From: Bedellia somnulentella
Lineage: Eukaryota; Arthropoda; Insecta; Lepidoptera; Bedelliidae
Direction of reading: 5' to 3'
Assembly (NCBI GenBank): GCA_963576735.1
Contig: OY755197.1
Span: 6,894,501-6,958,500, forward strand
Length of the DNA: 64,000 nt
The notes under the pieces are model-generated. The model had not been told where the DNA came from, did no database searches, and worked only from the letters and a program-made list of their open reading frames with translations. The translations under genes were made by a program, and so were the position numbers. Shown piece by piece: positions 62,716 through 64,000 of the stretch (positions within the stretch are counted from its first letter, which is position 1; each line of letters starts with the position of its first letter).

Positions 62716-62963
62716 CATACATACATATACTCACGACTATAAATCCCTTGACGGGGTAGCCAAAGCTTTCGAATGAGAAATTCCTCAGCCACTTTTAGAA
62801 GTTGATTGGGAAAAGGATGGTAATAATAAAAAATGTTTTTGGTGACGGGTCTCCAACCACATCACCCAAAAATCACTTAAAAAGCTCCTATACCCTTAGT
62901 CGCCTTTTGCGATCACCCACGGGTAGAAATGGAGTAGTGTTATTTTAAGCCGACACTACACGG
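62716..62963 (-). repeat. Dispersed repeat A, full copy
   Basis: CATACATACATATACTCACG ... AGCCGACACTACACGGC; nested in the long-TIR transposon. Confidence 0.85.
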
Positions 62964-63697
62964 CAATACCAGTCACTAATTACCAGTCTATATGCCTTAT
63001 TAAAGATTTTAAACCAAAGTTTTCAATGTTAATATATATTAAATATTACAACTACATTACAATAACAAATACGTGTTTTTTTATCAATTTTAATAGGGTT
63101 AGTACGGAATCCGCCATACTAATGTCACGCACACACACTCATTTAAGCACAGCGTTGTACTTTTTTTTGGTTTCGCCTTTCGTCTTTGTATTGTCAATCT
63201 ATATACGTAAGTATAGCATAATAAATCTGTAAATATTTGATAAATACATGCAGTGACAGTTATGTGTACCGTTTTTGTAAATTGCCAAATATTTTAATCA
63301 AATGTGTCTCTTGTAACAAGACAGTAAAGTTGTTTTTCGCAGATTTATATTTTGTATACCTACTCATTTTATAAAAGGAAAATTCATTACATCTATACGA
63401 TTACATTTAAACTGTATGCCTAGTGCCTTAAGGTATATTTTCCTTAAATGTTCAGATATTTATGATCACCCTGACTTAGCAGATAACTTTGACGAGTTGT
63501 GCTTTCAGATATTATTGTCTCGTTGTGTGTTCAGATTTTATTAAAAACCCACTGCTCATATATTTGTGGCGATTTGGATGTTCAGCTCTTATTGACTTTA
63601 TTTACCGTAAAGAATTTATTGAAATTTATTGCTGCTCAGAATTATTTGAGTACCTCGGCCGCTCCGATATATCTGATGGCGACTGTACAAAGGTGTC

Positions 63698-63752
63698 CCG
63701 CATGTGTCGAAATTTTTCTTTCCTTTATTTATTCTTTATTTATTACCAATAA
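63698..63752. repeat. Fold-back element D, right arm
   Basis: CCCGCATGTGTCGAAATTTTTC, then TTTCCTTTATTTATTCTTTA TTTATT; mirror of 61431-61486. Confidence 0.82.
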
Positions 63753-63922
63753 TTCAAAATTTGAACATTTGTTAATCAAAACTTAATATAAAATCTGCTC
63801 ATTCAGTTTTCACTCTCTTGGTCTACTGTCGATGTATATTCTTGGATCCTCTCCATCCCACGGGACAGCTTCACCATTGTGCCATATATAGAGACCTCCT
63901 GAAATGAACAAACATCTTTCTA

Positions 63923-64000
63923 CATAATAAATAAAGAATAAATAAAGGAAAGAAAAATTTCGACACAGGCGGGATTCGAACCCGCGACCTCGGGTATACG
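63923..64000. repeat. Fold-back element D, left arm and start of tRNA-like core, cut by the window edge
   Basis: ATAATAAATAAAGAATAAATAA ... TTTCGACACAGGCGGGATTC, then GAACCCGCGACCTCGGGTAT ACG. The B box (GGGTTCGAATCC, minus strand) is intact here. Confidence 0.85.

Larger units (their letters stand above)
61501..63687. mobile_element. DNA transposon with 279-bp terminal inverted repeats and TA flanks
   Basis: 61501-61779 and 63409-63687 are matching inverted arms of equal length with few differences. The ends are TA|CAGTCGCCATCAGATATATC and its mirror GGCGACTG|TA, so TA is probably the duplicated target, as in the Tc1/mariner/pogo group. The 1.6-kb centre has no transposase; it holds a tRNA-like segment and a repeat A copy. 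Inside the arms the word (G/T)TTCAGAT or a close variant recurs about five times. Confidence 0.88.

Overview
The window looks like nuclear DNA of a moth or butterfly (Lepidoptera). The basis is two animal genes with many small exons and GT-AG introns, AT-rich non-coding DNA, and a dense load of repeats with lepidopteran-type ends: Helitron ends of the CTAG type, tRNA-derived SINEs, LINEs with simple-repeat tails, and hAT and Tc1/mariner-like elements. The species cannot be named from the sequence alone.

Gene 1 (plus strand, 3492-13677, UTR to about 15.3 kb) is the C-terminal part of legless, the insect BCL9 orthologue and the adaptor between Armadillo/beta-catenin and Pygopus in Wnt signalling. 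Ten coding exons join in phase into 681 codons plus a stop. The N-terminal exons lie left of the window. An intact-looking jockey-type LINE sits antisense in the intron at the left edge (1-~3100). A Helitron carrying a helicase remnant fills much of the last intron (11616-~13031).

The intergenic stretch (15.6-38.3 kb) is layered mobile DNA. A CR1-like LINE (about 15.87-28.19 kb) is split by an 8.65-kb Helitron (17075-25724) lying exactly between two codons of its endonuclease. That Helitron holds a second Helitron, a 215-bp satellite array, a 76-bp perfect inverted repeat and a direct duplication. Next come another LINE 3' end (28193-29262) and an R4/Dong-type LINE in a TAA repeat (31195-34211). 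About 3.9 kb without an identified gene follows.

Gene 2 (plus strand, 38442-59985) is Cnot4, the RING-type ubiquitin ligase subunit of the CCR4-NOT deadenylase complex. Seventeen coding exons join in phase into 916 codons plus a stop. They encode the C4C4 RING, an RRM, a CCCH finger and a long low-complexity tail. Its introns hold many SINEs, three hAT-like elements, a 31-bp minisatellite and an RNase H-bearing LINE fragment with a 13-bp target-site duplication.

Right edge (60-64 kb): the Cnot4 3'UTR, a 2.19-kb TA-flanked transposon with 279-bp terminal inverted repeats set between two arms of a fold-back element, and the start of another fold-back copy.

Three observations seem most worth following up. 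(1) Short 'echoes' of exon ends, often including the splice site, lie in introns of both genes (10.53, 42.78, 42.89, 45.06, 46.40, 56.37 and 58.03 kb). (2) A fold-back repeat family has arms that enclose a tRNA-like core. (3) Nested insertions can be ordered in time from their target-site duplications.
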